Below, in pieces: positions 44,600-54,800 of a stretch of DNA of 64,000 bases. Each line of letters starts with the position of its first letter. Positions within the stretch are counted from its first letter, which is position 1. Source of the DNA: Ruoffia halotolerans (GTDB lineage: Bacteria; Bacillota; Bacilli; Lactobacillales; Aerococcaceae); the NCBI RefSeq assembly GCF_014049385.1, contig NZ_JACAOA010000005.1:1-64000 (forward strand), in the 5' to 3' direction. The notes under the pieces are model-generated. The model saw only the letters and a list, made by a program, of their open reading frames with translations, was not told the DNA's origin and did not search any database. A program made the position numbers and the translations under genes.

Positions 44600-47314
44600 T
44601 TAGCGAGCTAAACCGAAGTATGCATTGATTCCATTAACAAGCCCATTAATTAATTTCTTTTGATAGGAAGAGTTAATTAATTTTCTAAATTCTGCATCAT
44701 GATCTTGGAAACCTAACTCTACTAATGTAGCCGGAACGTCTGTCTTACGTGTAACGTGTAAGTTTTGCGCACGAGTTCCCATATCATTCGCTCCAGTAAT
44801 AGCAACTAAGCTATTTTGAATTGCGTTTGCTAAACGTTTACCTTCTGGAATAATGTTTGTTCCGATATGGTGATCGACTGTCTCATAACCTTTTTCATCG
44901 ATAGATTGATCGTGATATAAGGTTACGATACCGTGAGCCGTATTAGGTATCGGCATTGCATTATGATGCACACTAATGTAAGCATCTGGCATAATGCTAT
45001 TTGGTTCTAAATGACGTTTATGTAAAGGGATTGTTTCATCGTAAGTTCTTGATTCATAAACAATATATCCTTGATTACGTAAAATTGTTGATAATTGAGA
45101 AGTGATGTTTAAGTTTAAATCTTTCTCTTTTCGATTATTTGCCGCTGAACCTGTTTCAGTTCCACCGTGACCTGCATCTAGGTATACAACATTCTTACCT
45201 TGTGGCACTTCTACAGAAGCAGATTTAGGAACATATCCTACGATACTTCCATTTGAATTTAATAATTCAATATATTTCGTTCCGCCTTTAACAAATTCAC
45301 GTTTAACTGTAAATCGTTGACCAAAATAATCAACAACATTGTGAGTACGACCTGTATAAGATAAAGTGTTTCTTAATGCTTGTGTTGTACCATTTAACTT
45401 CACATCATAGTTTACTGATACTGGAGTAACTCCAGATAAATCTGGAATGGATTGGTTGCTAGATCCCGAGTTGTTATTATTGTTTCCACCATTATTTGAA
45501 CCTGACGGTTTAGAAACAATTAATACGTCTCCTGAGTATAAGTAATTGCTTGTTAAGTTGTTCCAATCTTTTAGATTTTGAACAGTGATACCATGTGCTG
45601 ATGCGATTTTGTATAAGTAATCGCCTGATTTAACCGTATAAGTTTTAGCTGGTGTTGATGGTTTGTTGTTATTGTCATTATTACCATTGTTTCCTGAATT
45701 ATTTCCAGAATTAGATGGTTTAGAAACAACTAAACGATCGCCTGGGTGAATTAAGTTAGATGAAAGGTTATTCCACTCTCTTAATTGAGCTTCATTAATG
45801 CCGTATTGACTAGCAATTTTACTTACCCACTCTCCAGATTTAACCACATGAACTTTAGAAGGTTTATTTGTATTGTTATTTTCTTCTTTTTCTTTTTCTT
45901 TATCATCTGTTTTTGGAGCTGGAGTTGTTGAATTTGGTTTAGAAACAACTAACACATCACCTGAATAAATATAATTACTTGTTAACTTATTCCAGTCTTT
46001 TAAGTTTTGAACTGAAATTCCATAACGACTAGCGATTGAATATAAGTAGTCGCCTGATTTAACCGTATGTGTTTTAGCAGGTGTCGTCTCTGGTTTATTG
46101 CTTTCGTTGTCACTTTCATTACCAGTGTTTGAATTTCCAGAATTATTTGGATTTGAAACAACTAAACGATCGCCTGGGTGGATTAAGTTAGATGATAAGT
46201 TATTCCATGATTTTAATTGTTGGTCAGTAATTCCATACTGAGCTGCAATCTTACTTACCCATTCTCCTGCTTTTACAACGTGAACTTTTTTAGTTCCAGA
46301 ATTTTCATTGCTGTTATTATCGTCTGGTTTAGGTGCAGGTGTCGATGTGCTTGAACCTGGTTTTGCAACATTTAAAACATCACCAGAGTAAATATAGTTA
46401 TTAGATAACTTATTCCAGTCTTTTAAGTTCTGAACAGTTACACCGAAACGACTAGCGATTGAGTATAAGTAATCGCCAGATTTAACCGTATATGTTTTTG
46501 CTGATTCTGTGTTTCCTGAATTATTAGTGTTTTCAGAAGCATTGTTTGAATTCCCAGAGTTACTGTTTTCGCTATTATTAGCAGACGCAGAAACGACTAA
46601 ACGATCTCCTGGATGGATTAAGTTTGATGATAATTTATTCCAAGACTTAATTTGAGCTGCTGACACACCATATTTTTGAGCAATTAAATTAACTGACTCT
46701 CCCGCTTTAACTAAGTGAAAATTTGTCGTTGAAGTGTTTCCAGTTGAATTGTTATTATTATTTTCAGTTGGTGTCGGTTTTGCTGCAGGTGTTCCTGCTT
46801 CAGAAACATTCAGGATGTCACCAGAATAAATATAATTGCTAGTTAAGCCGTTCCAATCTTTAATGTTTTGTACTGTTACACCATGTTTAACAGCGATTGC
46901 GTATAATGAATCACCAGATTTTACAGTATAAGTTGATCCTGATGCTGTTGCTGTATTAGTGTTATTAGACACAACTGGTAGTGTATTTGTTTCAACTTCA
47001 GTGTTATCCGGATTTTGTGTCTCGTTTGAAGGAGTAGAAATTTCTTCATTTTGTGCGCTTTGACTCACTAATAAACTTTGACCTGGAAGTATAATATCGT
47101 TATTTAAACCATTAATTTCTTTAAGTTGCCCCAATGAAAGGCCATGTCGGCTGGCAATTGAATATAAAGTATCGCCAGATTGTACAACATAAGTCGATGA
47201 AATTTCTTGGGCTACTACGATTGATTCTGATCCACCAATGGCAACAAGCGCTGCTAATGAGAGCGAAACGGTAATCCATTCCCCTTTACGTTTGCGCATT
47301 AATTTTCTAACCAA
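44600..47314 (-). CDS. N-acetylmuramoyl-L-alanine amidase with eight LysM domains
   Basis: 904-residue secreted wall hydrolase. A long signal peptide (RKRKGEW then a hydrophobic stretch) is followed by eight LysM peptidoglycan-binding domains with Ser/Asn-rich linkers, an SH3-like segment (about 630-700) and an Amidase_3 domain (about 705-904) with the zinc ligands His in DAGHGG, Glu in RKEKDL and His in SVHHNA. From LysM 3 on, two LysM types alternate: one with LIHPGDRL, one with YIYSGDVL. The TTG at 47314 is chosen as start because GAGGAG lies 8 bases before it. It cleaves the amide between MurNAc and L-Ala. Confidence 0.93.
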   Translation of the reverse strand: MVRKLMRKRKGEWITVSLSLAALVAIGGSESIVVAQEISSTYVVQSGDTLYSIASRHGLSLGQLKEINGLNNDIILPGQSLLVSQSAQNEEISTPSNETQNPDNTEVETNTLPVVSNNTNTATASGSTYTVKSGDSLYAIAVKHGVTVQNIKDWNGLTSNYIYSGDILNVSEAGTPAAKPTPTENNNNNSTGNTSTTNFHLVKAGESVNLIAQKYGVSAAQIKSWNKLSSNLIHPGDRLVVSASANNSENSNSGNSNNASENTNNSGNTESAKTYTVKSGDYLYSIASRFGVTVQNLKDWNKLSNNYIYSGDVLNVAKPGSSTSTPAPKPDDNNSNENSGTKKVHVVKAGEWVSKIAAQYGITDQQLKSWNNLSSNLIHPGDRLVVSNPNNSGNSNTGNESDNESNKPETTPAKTHTVKSGDYLYSIASRYGISVQNLKDWNKLTSNYIYSGDVLVVSKPNSTTPAPKTDDKEKEKEENNNTNKPSKVHVVKSGEWVSKIASQYGINEAQLREWNNLSSNLIHPGDRLVVSKPSNSGNNSGNNGNNDNNNKPSTPAKTYTVKSGDYLYKIASAHGITVQNLKDWNNLTSNYLYSGDVLIVSKPSGSNNGGNNNNNSGSSNQSIPDLSGVTPVSVNYDVKLNGTTQALRNTLSYTGRTHNVVDYFGQRFTVKREFVKGGTKYIELLNSNGSIVGYVPKSASVEVPQGKNVVYLDAGHGGTETGSAANNRKEKDLNLNITSQLSTILRNQGYIVYESRTYDETIPLHKRHLEPNSIMPDAYISVHHNAMPIPNTAHGIVTLYHDQSIDEKGYETVDHHIGTNIIPEGKRLANAIQNSLVAITGANDMGTRAQNLHVTRKTDVPATLVELGFQDHDAEFRKLINSSYQKKLINGLVNGINAYFGLAR

Positions 47315-47405
47315 AATGAACACTCCTCTGATTTAATAATATATATTTCAATTGTAACATGTTTTCATTACCAAAACGTCTGAATTTATTACAATTATTA
47401 ATAGA

Positions 47406-48053
47406 TTAATTATCTGCTTTAGCAAAGCGATTCTCAAGTAAATTCATAAGCTGTGAAATTGTGAATGTCATAATGAAATACAATAAGGCCGCGAATAATA
47501 ACGGAGCAAAAGTTGTATAAGTTGCCCCTCTTACAGTATCCGAAGCAAACATTAAGTCTTTGATTCCTAAAACCGACACTATTGATGTTTCTTTAATTAA
47601 TACAGCAAACTCATTACCTATCGCGGGTAAGATGTTTTTAATCGCTTGTGGTAAAAGTACTTTTCTAAAAGCTACCCATTTTGGCAGACCAAGAGCTCTG
47701 GCTGCTTCTGTTTGACCGGTATCGATTGATTGAATACCACTACGCATGATTTCTCCAATATAAGCAGTAGAGTTAATGGTTACAGCTAATACTGCAGAAA
47801 CGAAATCGTCCAAATAAATATTGAACATTGGAAGTCCGAAATAAACTAAATAAACTTGAACAAGTAACGGTGTCCCACGAATAATCTCTACATAAACACG
47901 CGCAATCATGCTAAGTATTTTGTTTGATGAAATACGCATTAATGCTAAGGCCGCTCCGAAAGGTAATGATAGAACGACTGTAACGAAAGCTAATTGTATT
48001 GTGTACCATGCTCCATTTAAAAATAACGGGTAATATTCTTGAATAATATCCAT
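47406..48053 (-). CDS. Polar amino-acid ABC transporter permease
   Basis: 215-residue inner-membrane permease of the HisMQ/GlnP family, about five helices, with the EAA loop EAARALGLPKWVAFRKVLLPQA. ATG at 48053 follows GAGGAGAG. It has neither binding protein nor ATPase beside it. A T-box leader upstream, with a probable Arg specifier, implies control by amino-acid starvation. Confidence 0.9.
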   Translation of the reverse strand: MDIIQEYYPLFLNGAWYTIQLAFVTVVLSLPFGAALALMRISSNKILSMIARVYVEIIRGTPLLVQVYLVYFGLPMFNIYLDDFVSAVLAVTINSTAYIGEIMRSGIQSIDTGQTEAARALGLPKWVAFRKVLLPQAIKNILPAIGNEFAVLIKETSIVSVLGIKDLMFASDTVRGATYTTFAPLLFAALLYFIMTFTISQLMNLLENRFAKADN

Positions 48054-48124
48054 AAGTATCTCTCCTCTTAATTTTATAATAATAATCAAACTAATAATAA
48101 AACTGTCTGTTTGTATACAAATAT

Positions 48125-48375
48125 ACAAAAAAAGTCTCTATTTCTAATGCATAACATTAGAAATAGAGACGAAATATCCGTGGTACCACTCTGTTTAATT
48201 GACATGATCAATTCACTTACTTATAACGCGTATGCGATATTAGCTACTATAAGTTCACTAATATGTCTATTAAGTGCGGTTCAGTAAAGTGAATCTTTGT
48301 AGCCTTTCACCGTTTGCTACATCGCTTTTAGTTCACATAAACTTACTCTCTTAAATCTTCGACGACTATTTAATT
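48125..48375 (-). promoter_or_regulatory. T-box leader of the amino-acid permease gene (possibly Arg)
   Basis: On the minus strand AGAGTGGTACCACGG (about 48177-48191) is the T-box sequence, followed by the terminator GTCTCTATTTCTAATG / its complement with seven T (48126-48173). In stem I, by alignment with the Met T-boxes of this window (GAAN-specifier-purine), GAAC-CGC-A would give a CGC Arg specifier. The T-box itself is certain; the specifier is tentative. Confidence 0.85.
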
Positions 48376-48457
48376 AAGAATAATATTAAAAGAATGAGAA
48401 TTGTTTGTCAACTTAAATTCTAATTAATACTAAGAGTATTATTAGATTAATCCGCTT

Positions 48458-48820
48458 TTATTGGGCATGAACGAACGATGTGATTTCTTCTTCGGTCATA
48501 GAACTATCACAACGAACTTTTACATCGTTTCCATCAGAATATAAGATACCTGGAACTGTCGGTACACCGTATTTTTCACGGAAGTCTTTTAATTCATCGG
48601 TATAATCAGGATGTTCTGAATTTAAAAAGTTTACCTTAATTTTTTGCTCGGTACTTACTTTATGAAGTTTAGGAGCAAATTTGCGACAATATGGACAGGT
48701 AGGACGTCCAATAAATACCACAGTACCTTCTTCATTAGATAGTAACTCATCTGCATCAGTCGGAGAAAGCTCCGTAAAGTCTTTTACAATTTCTAAAAAT
48801 ACATTTTCTTCTGCTGTCAT
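48458..48820 (-). CDS. Thioredoxin-like protein
   Basis: 120-residue thioredoxin-fold protein with the CxxC site PTCPYCRKF (Cys42, Cys45) and the cis-Pro region GVPTVPG. It lacks a signal peptide. The ATG at 48820 follows AGAGAGG. It resembles the bacteriocin-accessory/YtpP-type thioredoxins. It lies 66 bases downstream of the LPxTG protein gene on the same strand. Confidence 0.85.
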   Translation of the reverse strand: MTAEENVFLEIVKDFTELSPTDADELLSNEEGTVVFIGRPTCPYCRKFAPKLHKVSTEQKIKVNFLNSEHPDYTDELKDFREKYGVPTVPGILYSDGNDVKVRCDSSMTEEEITSFVHAQ

Positions 48821-48885
48821 CTTAAAAACCTCTCTTTCATAAGTAAATATTACCTTAAATCTAGCCTTTAAACCAAGCTTATTGC

Positions 48886-50505
48886 TCAATCTAATTCAAT
48901 ATTTTGAAGCGATTCCCTTTTTTTACGCTTCATACGAAGTGTAGAAAATAACAATATTAAGCCCAAAACTAGGATAATTATAGCGATAATTGTCATCGGA
49001 CTTCTCTCACCAGTCGATGGTAATTCGATATTACCTTTGTTTGTTATATTACTTGAAGAGTTTTTGTTTTTATTGTTATTCATTGAATTTGTTGTATTTG
49101 GTTTTGGAAGGTCTTTTATATTTGTATTACTACGAATGTTTGAAAGTTGATCTTTTAATGATTCTAAATGATCATTAGGAGCAGCTAAGTTATCAGGGAC
49201 TTCATCTAACGTTTCATCTAAAGTAATATCATCGATACTTTGAGTTTCTGATTCTGAATTCGACTCATCACTTAAGGTTTCTTCTATCGTTTGTGGTGAA
49301 ATTTCTTTTTGAACATATTCATCATAATAGCCAGACGAACTCATCGAATTTATAACCCATTGTTGCGAACTATCATCAAAAAATACTAATTTCACTTGAT
49401 ATCTTTGGTGAATACTGCGAACTAAATCAATGGCTTCTTCATTTGTATGCATATTTGAGTTTAAATAATTAACGAGTTCGCTCTTTATGAGCTCGAAAGC
49501 CTCAGTATTAATACTGTTAATATAATTCCATTGATTCTCTTTTAAGTTGATTACTTTTTGATAGCTCTGTATAAATTCATCTTTGTTATTATTTTTTATA
49601 TAAGCTCTTTGAGCATATTGGGCCAAGGTTTCTATATCAATTAGATTTAACTCTTTTGCGTAACTATATGTTTCATAGGCTAGATTATCTAAAACGATAT
49701 TTGGTTTATCAGATAGAGCATTTTCCAAAGCTTGTTGATCTAACTGTCTACTATATAATCGATAGATGTCTTCGAAAGCAACTTTCCGATAAGCTTTAGC
49801 AATTATCTTTTCTAAATACGAATCAATTTGAACGAGATAATCGTTTAATGAAGTTTGGCTGTTCAGTAATATCTGATCAATAGATAAATATTCAGACGAA
49901 TATGGATATAACTGACATTCATTGTAAGCGGCTTTAGATTGACTTGTGTTTTCTTTATTAGCCTGTAATTCATTTAGTGTAAAATTTAAATTGGAATAGT
50001 TCTGTTCTACGACATTACGATCGGCAATTAATTGATTTAATGCGACTTGAATTTCTTGGATATAAGCTTGCCATTCCAACACTGATTCGTGATTTGCTAC
50101 AAGTTTTAATTGTTCTTCTTCACTTAAATACATAAACTCAGGGTCCAATTCAGCTTGAAGTGCATATACCTCTTCGATAACGATGAGTAGTTGTGAATTT
50201 GCCCAGTCAAGAGAGTCCACCTCCCCGCTTTCTAACAAAGCAATATGATTATTAATTTCATTATACTGTTCTTGAACTGACTGTAATTCCGCTTCAACCT
50301 CTTCAATTGTTTTATTGATTGATTCGGATTCAAGAGTTTCATCTGTTGGGTTTTGTAATATGTTTAAACAATCTTCAAGTGAGATCGATTCATAATTGAT
50401 GTCTTGAGTAATAATGTAAGGGGCTGGTGCTTCCTGCGCGAATACTGAACCAAAAGAATTAAGTAATAAGTTTAATAACGTCATTGATATGATAATTTTT
50501 TTCAT
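48886..50505 (-). CDS. LPxTG-anchored surface protein with coiled coils
   Basis: 539 residues: signal peptide (about 1-24, SVFAQE), a long helical, Gln/Glu/Asn-rich region predicted to form coiled coils (about 60-400), an acidic linker, and a sortase signal LPSTGE at 495-500 followed by a hydrophobic stretch and a RMKRKKRE tail. It will be linked to the cell wall by sortase A. The ATG at 50505 follows GGAGG. No enzymatic domain recognised. Confidence 0.88.
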   Translation of the reverse strand: MKKIIISMTLLNLLLNSFGSVFAQEAPAPYIITQDINYESISLEDCLNILQNPTDETLESESINKTIEEVEAELQSVQEQYNEINNHIALLESGEVDSLDWANSQLLIVIEEVYALQAELDPEFMYLSEEEQLKLVANHESVLEWQAYIQEIQVALNQLIADRNVVEQNYSNLNFTLNELQANKENTSQSKAAYNECQLYPYSSEYLSIDQILLNSQTSLNDYLVQIDSYLEKIIAKAYRKVAFEDIYRLYSRQLDQQALENALSDKPNIVLDNLAYETYSYAKELNLIDIETLAQYAQRAYIKNNNKDEFIQSYQKVINLKENQWNYINSINTEAFELIKSELVNYLNSNMHTNEEAIDLVRSIHQRYQVKLVFFDDSSQQWVINSMSSSGYYDEYVQKEISPQTIEETLSDESNSESETQSIDDITLDETLDEVPDNLAAPNDHLESLKDQLSNIRSNTNIKDLPKPNTTNSMNNNKNKNSSSNITNKGNIELPSTGERSPMTIIAIIILVLGLILLFSTLRMKRKKRESLQNIELD

Positions 50506-50599
50506 AAATAACACCTCCATATATAAATACGTAAAAAAGTGTCATTTCCATTATTTTATTTATTGACTTAATTAATATTTTTTCGAATTATTAATTAAG

Positions 50600-50650
50600 A
50601 CAACAAAAAACAGTTAGTGAAACAGATTTACTTTCACTAACTGTTTAAAT
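50600..50650. terminator. Terminator after capA-like gene
   Basis: AAACAGTTAGTGAAA / TTTCACTAACTGTTT stem with a 9-base loop; on the minus strand it ends the CapA-like gene. Confidence 0.8.
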
Positions 50651-50658
50651 TATCTCTA

Positions 50659-51837
50659 TTAGTCTAAATATTCAACCACTTCTACTTTATTAGTATAATA
50701 TCGCATTCTTTGTTCTAATTCCGCATACAACTCACTTGCTTGAGCTAAGCCGTATTCATCAGCATCAGCTAAAGGAACTACAGAGTATACCGGAGTTTCT
50801 GGCATACCGAAATTAAAGGTCGGCATGAATCGCATCGAATCTAAGACAACTTCACCATTACCAAGTTTATTAAATGTATATTCGGTAATACCACCTACTT
50901 TTGTATCAATTTCATATTGACCTGTTAAAAAGTTCCCATGCGAGAACATACCTGCTTGGCTCTCATTATAATTAATAAATGGTTGTAAGACATGCGGGTG
51001 TCCGCCTAGGATAAAGTTTGCTCCAGCATCACGCGCTGTTTGCATAACTTCTAATTGCCATGTATTAGGTAAGTAATCATACTCGTTCCCCACATGGAAC
51101 ATGATAACTGATACATCTACTACCGTGTTCAATTGCTCAACTTCTAGTGGGATTAAATCCAAATCAATGAGTGATAATAAGTATTCTTGATCTTCTGGTA
51201 AGTAGTTTCCATTCGCATCATTCGCATACGACAGAAAACCAACTGACATATTTCCTACGTCGATGATTCGAGATGTATTATAATCGTCCCATGACTCATA
51301 ACTGCCAACATACATCATATCACGCTCTTGTAAAGCATTAATTGAAGCATATGCTCCGTCTGAACCTAAATCAAGAGAATGGTTCGTTGCATTATTAACA
51401 ATATCAACACCTGCGTTTTGAAGGGCATCAACAATCTCTTCTGGTGAATTAAAAGTTGGATATGTTGAAGGTCCAAATACACTCCCTGCTGTAATCATCT
51501 CTAGATTCGCTGTAGTAATATCCGCATTCTCTAAATACGGTCTAACCCCATCAAACATATGATCAAAACTATAACCATCCCCAGTATCCGCATCATAATA
51601 AACCGTATCATGAACTAAAACATCCCCAATTGAGCGTATAGTTACAGAATCAACGACTTCATAATCACTACCCGAATCATTCTCATTGGAAGTGTCAATT
51701 ACTTCCTCACTGCTCACTTCCTCGGATTCAGCCACCGATTCCCCCTCTTGGCTAGCCAATTGGCAGCCTAAAAGGAGAAGCATTATACCGAGAAATAAAC
51801 TTATTAATTTTATATTATTTAATCTCTTTTTCAACAT
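50659..51837 (-). CDS. CapA-family metallophosphatase-like lipoprotein
   Basis: 392 residues. Lipobox LLGC with Cys25, an acidic Ser/Glu linker, then a CapA/PgsA-type poly-gamma-glutamate synthesis domain (RSIGDVLVH, NNATNHSLDLG, LSYANDANG, ILGGHPHVLQP). The fold is a calcineurin-like metallophosphoesterase. No other capsule (pgs/cap) genes are close, so a role in poly-gamma-glutamate is not implied. Located 10 bases downstream of pyc. Confidence 0.9.
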   Translation of the reverse strand: MLKKRLNNIKLISLFLGIMLLLLGCQLASQEGESVAESEEVSSEEVIDTSNENDSGSDYEVVDSVTIRSIGDVLVHDTVYYDADTGDGYSFDHMFDGVRPYLENADITTANLEMITAGSVFGPSTYPTFNSPEEIVDALQNAGVDIVNNATNHSLDLGSDGAYASINALQERDMMYVGSYESWDDYNTSRIIDVGNMSVGFLSYANDANGNYLPEDQEYLLSLIDLDLIPLEVEQLNTVVDVSVIMFHVGNEYDYLPNTWQLEVMQTARDAGANFILGGHPHVLQPFINYNESQAGMFSHGNFLTGQYEIDTKVGGITEYTFNKLGNGEVVLDSMRFMPTFNFGMPETPVYSVVPLADADEYGLAQASELYAELEQRMRYYTNKVEVVEYLD

Positions 51838-51847
51838 TCACGCATCC

Positions 51848-54800
51848 TTATTCGAATTCTATCAGTAAGTCTCCTGCTGTAATTTGATCCTGTTCTTTCA
51901 CATAGATCCTTTTAATTACTCCAGCTTTAGGTGCTTGAATCGCATTTTCCATTTTCATTGCTTCAGTAATAATTAATACATCATTTTGTCTCACATGATC
52001 ACCTTCTTTAACATTTACCTTAAATACCGAACCAGGCATTTGCGCTCCGACATGATTCAGATTTGAACGATCTGCCTTTGGACGAGCTACTGAAGATAAA
52101 TCAACATTATTATCAATAATCTCTACTTGTTCAGGCATGCCATTTAGATTGAAGTAAACAATGCGTGTACCATTTTCTTTAAGTGGTCCAATACTTGTTA
52201 GTTCTACTAAGAGGGTTTTACCCGGTTCAATATCAACGACGATACGTTCATTTAACTTCATACCGTAAAAGAAGGTTGGTGTATCAATTATATCAACTTG
52301 ACCAAAATCTTCAATAAAGTTTAAATATTCTCTAAATACTTTAGGATACATTCCCAGACTCAACATTGAGTTCATATCCACATCTTTATATAGCTTTTCA
52401 TTCAATTCCTCTTCCGCTTCTTTGAAGTCAAAAGGTGCTAAGTGATTTCCTGGTCGGTCTGAAATCGCTAAGTCATTTTTTAGAACTACTTTTTGTAATT
52501 CTTTATTCATCCCCCCCGCAGGTTGACCTATCTCTCCTTTAAAGAAAGAAATAACAGATTGTGGGAAGTCTAACGTCTCTCCTTGAGCAATAACAGAGGT
52601 TTCGTCTAAATCGTTTTGAACCATGAATAAAGCCATGTCTCCGACAACTTTTGAAGATGGTGTCACTTTTACAAGATCACCAAATAAGAAGTTTACTCGG
52701 TGATACATGTCTAAAACTGCATCATAACGATCACCTAACCCTAAGGATTGTGCTTGCATACGTAAGTTACTATATTGACCCCCTGGCATTTCATAATCAT
52801 AGACTTTTGTCCAAGCAGTTGTTAAGTCACTTTCAAAAGGCGTGTAATACTTACGTGTTTCTTTCCAATAATTTTGCATGATATCGTTCGCTTCAATGTC
52901 CACATTAATATTACGGTCAAGCCCTAGACGAGTATAATACAAGGCATTCGCATCTGGCTGTGAATTTTGACCTGATAGAGCTGCATTAGCGGTATCTACA
53001 ATATCCACTCCAGCATCAATCGCTCTTGAGTAAATAGCCACTCCAGTACTTGTTGTATCATGTGTATGTAAATGAATTGGCAACGACACTTCTTGTTTCA
53101 ATGCTGAGATAAGTTGATAGGCTGCCTCAGGTTTTAAGACACCTGACATATCTTTAATCGCAATCGTATGGACACCAAGTGCTTCCAATTCTTTCGCCAT
53201 ATTTACGTAGTAATCTAATGTGTACAAACTTGAACGTTGTGGATTTAGGATATCGCCTGTATAACAGATTGTTCCTTCAACGATTTTTCCAGTCTCTAAC
53301 GCTGTTTCAATTGGGAATTTTAACGCTTCTAACCAGTTAAGTGAATCAAAAATTCTAAAGACATCGATGCCCTCTTGAGCACTCGTTTTAATAAACTGTT
53401 TTACTAAATTATCTGGATAGTTCTTATAACCTACCGCATTTGAAGCACGTAATAACATTTGGAATGGAATATCTGGTATTAATTGACGTAAGTCACGTAA
53501 TCTTTGCCATGGACTTTCTTTCAAGAAGTTATAAGCAACATCAAACGTTGCTCCTCCCCACATCTCTAATGAGAAGTAATCACGCATCGTTTCATTCATA
53601 AATGGCGCAATTTCACGCATATCTGTTGTTCTTAAGCGAGTAGTTAAAACAGATTGATGTGCATCACGAAGTGTTGTATCTGTGAGCAATGTGTTTTTCG
53701 TATCTAGTATTGCTTTAGAGACAGCTTCGGGTCCTTGTTGATCTAATATCTGTTTAAATGATAAAGTCTTCTCATCGTGCGGTTTTGTCCAAATTTCTCC
53801 TGGTGTACTGAACGATTCACGGTGAATATTTGTACGGTGACCTTTGATTTTAGGCACTTGTCTCAATTCAAAGTGAGGTTTTTCAGTTTTTTCAATTCCT
53901 GGAAAGCCATTGACAGTAACATTCGCAATATACTTCAATAGTTTATTCCCACGGTTTCTTGGAGGGACAAAATCGAATAATTCCTTGTGCGTATCAATAA
54001 ACGATACATCATATTCACCAGAGATAAATTGTGGGTGCTTAATAATGTTTTCAATGAAACGAATGTTTGTTTTTAGACCCACGACACTCATCTCTTCTAA
54101 AGATCGTCTTAAGTTAGCAATCGCACCATCTTTGTGAATTGAATACGTTGAAATTTTAACAAGTAATGAATCATAGTAAGGGGTGATATTCGCCCCACTA
54201 TAAGCATCACCAGCATCTAAGCGAACACCAATCCCACCTGGAGAACGGTAACCGATAATCTTACCAGAATCAGGTGCAAAATTATTTAAAGGATCTTCTG
54301 TCGTGACTCGTGCTTGAATAGCGTAACCATTTAAACGAATGTCTTCTTGGCTAGGGAAACCAATCGCTTGATCAAATAATGATTCACCATCCGCAATTAA
54401 AATTTGTGTCCGAACAATATCTAAACCAGTCACCAATTCTGTAATTGTGTGCTCAACTTGAACACGTGGATTTACTTCGATGAAATAAAATTCATTTCCT
54501 GAAACTAAAAATTCTACAGTACCGGCATTAAGATATTCGATATGATTCATTAATTGTAGTGAAGCATCTGTTAATTTTTCACGCATTTCAGGACTTAAAT
54601 TAAAAGAAGGTGCCACTTCAACAACTTTTTGATGACGACGTTGAATCGAGCAATCTCTTTCATATAAATGTACGACGTTGCCATGTGTATCTCCTAAAAT
54701 CTGTACTTCAATATGTTTTGGTTCATTAATGTATCTTTCAGCATACATGCGGTCATCACCAAAAGAGTTTTTTGCTTCGGATTTTGCACGGTCATACGCA

